DNA of 36,466 nt from an uncultured Flavobacteriaceae bacterium (GTDB taxonomy: Bacteria > Bacteroidota > Bacteroidia > Flavobacteriales > Flavobacteriaceae). Shown here one piece after another: positions 34,264 through 36,466 of the stretch. Location: positions 1 through 36,466 of the forward strand of contig CANLCJ010000007.1 in the NCBI GenBank assembly GCA_947489085.1. Direction: 5' to 3'. Below the pieces are notes generated by a model. That model had not been told where the DNA came from and did not search any database. It was given only the letters and a program-made list of their open reading frames with translations. Made by a program: the position numbers and the translations under genes. Each line of letters opens with the position of its first letter. Position 1 is the first letter of the stretch.

Positions 34264-36466
34264 TTATTTTGTTATTGTTTTTGAGGTTGTAATGCTTACA
34301 GGGCCTAACAAACCTGCGGGTAGTAATTTATCGGTCGCTTTTTGAAACGAGTAGGCACTAAACGTTGTTCTAGGGCCTTCTGGAAGCGGTTTATTATGTC
34401 TGAACCATTCTGGCATTTTTACCATATCGCCTCTAAAATTAGAAGGGCCAAAACCCAGCTTATTTCTCCTAACATCGTATCCCGTTTGGTTGGGTAATTT
34501 TTCATCGCCTATTAAACGGTTGGTCCATTGGTTGGTTACCGCAATTACCAATTCGTTTTCGCCTTCTTGTAATGCTGCTGTAACGTCTAGACTGTAAGGG
34601 GCTAACCAGCTTACGCCTATAGGCTTTCCGTTAAGCGTGACTTCTGCAATAACATGAACCTCGCCAAGATTTAGTGAGAAGTGTCGGTCTGTTTTCAACA
34701 GACCTTTTTTTACATTAAACTTGGTACTGTAAATAGCTGTTCCCGAATAGTGTTTAATGCCTTCGTCTTTATGGGTTGTCCAATCCAATAAGGTATTGGT
34801 TTTTATCTGCGCTTTGTGATGGTCTTCTTCACGGAAATCGATGGTCCACTCGTTAGCAATAGCTATAGGTTTTGGTAAATCGGTAACGTTTATATTCCAT
34901 TTTTCAGTCGTATTGATTAAGCTTGAATAGTTGCCGTTTTCGAAAACTTTCATCTTCAATTTTTGATTGTTTTGATGTATTGAAAATAAAGGTGGCTTTG
35001 AAGCCGTTGTTTCTACAGCAGTAATTTGAGTTGCTCCTTTTGATGATTTTTTAAACACGACAAACACCGATTCTTGAGGTTTTAGATGAATTGATACCTC
35101 TGTTCTCCCCGCTTTATGAGAATAGGCTGCCAATTCAACAATTTCTCCACTGGTACTTTTCCATAATTCTGGTACTTTTTCGTCTACTAAAAAACTACAT
35201 TCTAGCGTTTCAGATTCGGTTAAATTATGATTGTAAATGAAATAAATATCTTCATTCTCGGTACGTCTGTGGTAGTAATTAAAATCGGGTTGTCCTTTGA
35301 CGATAAGGTCTTTTTTAATGTTATTCGTCTTAAATATACGTTCCCATTCGTAAGTACTATAGGTCTTTTTACTAGACCAAATTGCCGCCACTAGGCTTTC
35401 AAATTCTGCTTGCATTGCGGCGGTACGTACATAACCTCCTAATTGCTTTGGTTTTTGCCCTATAATTAAAGCCCCTTGTTTTGCTAATTTTTCAAGTCCG
35501 CGTAATGTCTCTAAACTCATCGCCTGTTGCCTTGGTAATACCAGAGCGTTATAACTAATGCCATTAGGTAATTTTAATTGTCCATTGTCTACCTTTAAGC
35601 GGCTGGTAATAACCTCAGCATTTACACAATCGTATTTATACGCTGCTGGCAATTGCGGTTTGAGTTGTTTTGGATGAATGACATGGTTGGGCGCTCTATC
35701 GCCAACAAATACCAAGAGGTCTACCACAGGATTTCCCTGTCGTAACATATAGGAACCTCGTGCCAAATAACGGATCCATTCTGGGCCTGCATTGTCCCAC
35801 CAAGTTTGGGTACGGTCTATGTGAGAGCCTACAAAACTCATAGACATGCCTGGTTCTACATGGGTGTTGGATTGGTGTGCAAAACGGTGAAACATGTATT
35901 CGTTAATACCGTTTGTCCACTCGTAATCGCCTTTTTGTTTGGCTAAAGCGGGATGAAAACTCCAATTTAATTTGGTACTGGTAAAGGCTTCTGCCGAAAT
36001 TACATTTTTACCATATATATGTCCAGAAGATACGGCGGCTCTTTTGTGTTTATTGGGTTTGCCTAACCAAAATTCGCCCATAGGAATATCGGCATTCCGC
36101 CCTGCATCTAAGCTGTTAAAAGGGCCTACAAAACCATAAGGTTCGATATAAGATAGCAGACCATCTTCATGACATAGTTCGGTAAAATAATCGAAATAAT
36201 TGGTAACCATTAAATCACTGACCAAACGTTTCATATCCCAAAAGACGCCTTCAATTGTGGGAAGGTCTTCAACATATTTCCCTGCAAACAAGGGTAAAAA
36301 CGGTACAAAATCGTAATTATAGGTCTTTTTAAAGGTCTTTTCCATACCGTCTGTCCAGTTTTGAGGGCCTACCTCATAACTATCAATCTCTACATATTGC
36401 AAGGCATTAGGCGCATCTATTTTGGCTTGTTTTACCAATTTACCAACAAAGGCATCGTAGTGTATT
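34264..36466 (-). CDS. GH106 alpha-L-rhamnosidase, partial (5' end outside window)
   Basis: About 733 residues are visible; the frame is open to the right edge (reading IHYDAFVGKLVKQAKIDAP at the edge), so the signal peptide and first third lie beyond it. A TTG at 36438 is not a real start. It aligns by eye with the neighbouring GH106: IDSYEVGPQNWTDGMEKTFKKTYNYD, then GEFWLGKPNKHKRAAVSSGHIYGKNVISAEAFTS, and the same C-terminal sugar-binding domain (GTAIYSTKF, VTLNGKPIGVSWLAPYSL, VTNQWTNRLIGDEKLP). The two are tandem paralogs but clearly diverged, suggesting different linkages or oligosaccharide contexts. Confidence 0.85.
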   Translation of the reverse strand, partial: IHYDAFVGKLVKQAKIDAPNALQYVEIDSYEVGPQNWTDGMEKTFKKTYNYDFVPFLPLFAGKYVEDLPTIEGVFWDMKRLVSDLMVTNYFDYFTELCHEDGLLSYIEPYGFVGPFNSLDAGRNADIPMGEFWLGKPNKHKRAAVSSGHIYGKNVISAEAFTSTKLNWSFHPALAKQKGDYEWTNGINEYMFHRFAHQSNTHVEPGMSMSFVGSHIDRTQTWWDNAGPEWIRYLARGSYMLRQGNPVVDLLVFVGDRAPNHVIHPKQLKPQLPAAYKYDCVNAEVITSRLKVDNGQLKLPNGISYNALVLPRQQAMSLETLRGLEKLAKQGALIIGQKPKQLGGYVRTAAMQAEFESLVAAIWSSKKTYSTYEWERIFKTNNIKKDLIVKGQPDFNYYHRRTENEDIYFIYNHNLTESETLECSFLVDEKVPELWKSTSGEIVELAAYSHKAGRTEVSIHLKPQESVFVVFKKSSKGATQITAVETTASKPPLFSIHQNNQKLKMKVFENGNYSSLINTTEKWNINVTDLPKPIAIANEWTIDFREEDHHKAQIKTNTLLDWTTHKDEGIKHYSGTAIYSTKFNVKKGLLKTDRHFSLNLGEVHVIAEVTLNGKPIGVSWLAPYSLDVTAALQEGENELVIAVTNQWTNRLIGDEKLPNQTGYDVRRNKLGFGPSNFRGDMVKMPEWFRHNKPLPEGPRTTFSAYSFQKATDKLLPAGLLGPVSITTSKTITK

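Noticed and set aside
1-36466. CRISPR array, rRNA, SusC/SusD genes or integrase
   Set aside because: Looked for on both strands; no regularly spaced repeats, rRNA segments, TonB-dependent transporter pair or integrase gene seen in the window.

Overview
The window looks like a marine Flavobacteriaceae chromosome (phylum Bacteroidota; the gene set recalls Formosa and its relatives). Three things point there. Start codons lack clear Shine-Dalgarno sequences. Promoters of the Bacteroidota type (TTTG, about 19 bases, TAnnTTTG) are visible, best upstream of a tRNA-Arg. The gene set is that of a polysaccharide utilisation locus for a sulfated, rhamnose-rich algal glycan, most likely ulvan. No SusC/SusD pair lies inside the window, so the uptake part of the locus must be elsewhere.

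Layout. 1-292: left end of an IS3-type insertion sequence. 628-3894: a secreted TPR protein, tRNA-Arg(ACG) with its own promoter and terminator, a small membrane protein, a Dps ferritin and a lipoprotein. 4043-11723 (minus): an L-rhamnose catabolic operon in the order aldolase/lactaldehyde dehydrogenase fusion, rhamnose isomerase, rhamnulokinase, FMN L-lactate dehydrogenase, NCS1-type permease, and a 55-residue membrane protein. 12332-13375 (plus): a divergent GntR-family regulator. 13403-15898 (minus): a secreted heparinase II/III-fold lyase. 16133-20203 (minus): an AT-rich three-gene cassette unrelated to sugar metabolism. 20438-21730 (plus): a leucine-rich-repeat protein kinase. 21788-36466 (minus): five sulfatases, a beta-propeller (BNR_4) candidate lyase and two GH106 alpha-L-rhamnosidases, the last cut by the window edge.

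How the sugar genes fit together. The heparinase-fold protein and the BNR_4 protein are candidate uronate lyases that would cut the backbone. The five sulfatases would remove sulfate esters and the two GH106 enzymes would release L-rhamnose. In the cytoplasm rhamnose goes to rhamnulose, rhamnulose-1-phosphate, then dihydroxyacetone phosphate plus L-lactaldehyde, L-lactate and pyruvate. The divergent GntR protein is the obvious candidate regulator. Four copies of TAAAACWGT lie in the divergent region, and a strong hairpin sits between the first two genes of the rhamnose operon.

The part that does not fit is 16133-20203. It is a translationally coupled operon encoding (i) a STAS-like plus GHKL ATPase protein, (ii) a STAS-like plus phosphoribosyltransferase protein and (iii) a calcineurin-like phosphoesterase fused to an orotate-type phosphoribosyltransferase. 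I do not recognise a named system with this composition. Its AT-richness, its position inside an otherwise coherent degradation locus and its self-contained logic (ATP-dependent switch, two nucleotide-transferring enzymes, a phosphoesterase) suggest an acquired stress-response, signalling or defence module. It is the best candidate here for an undescribed system.
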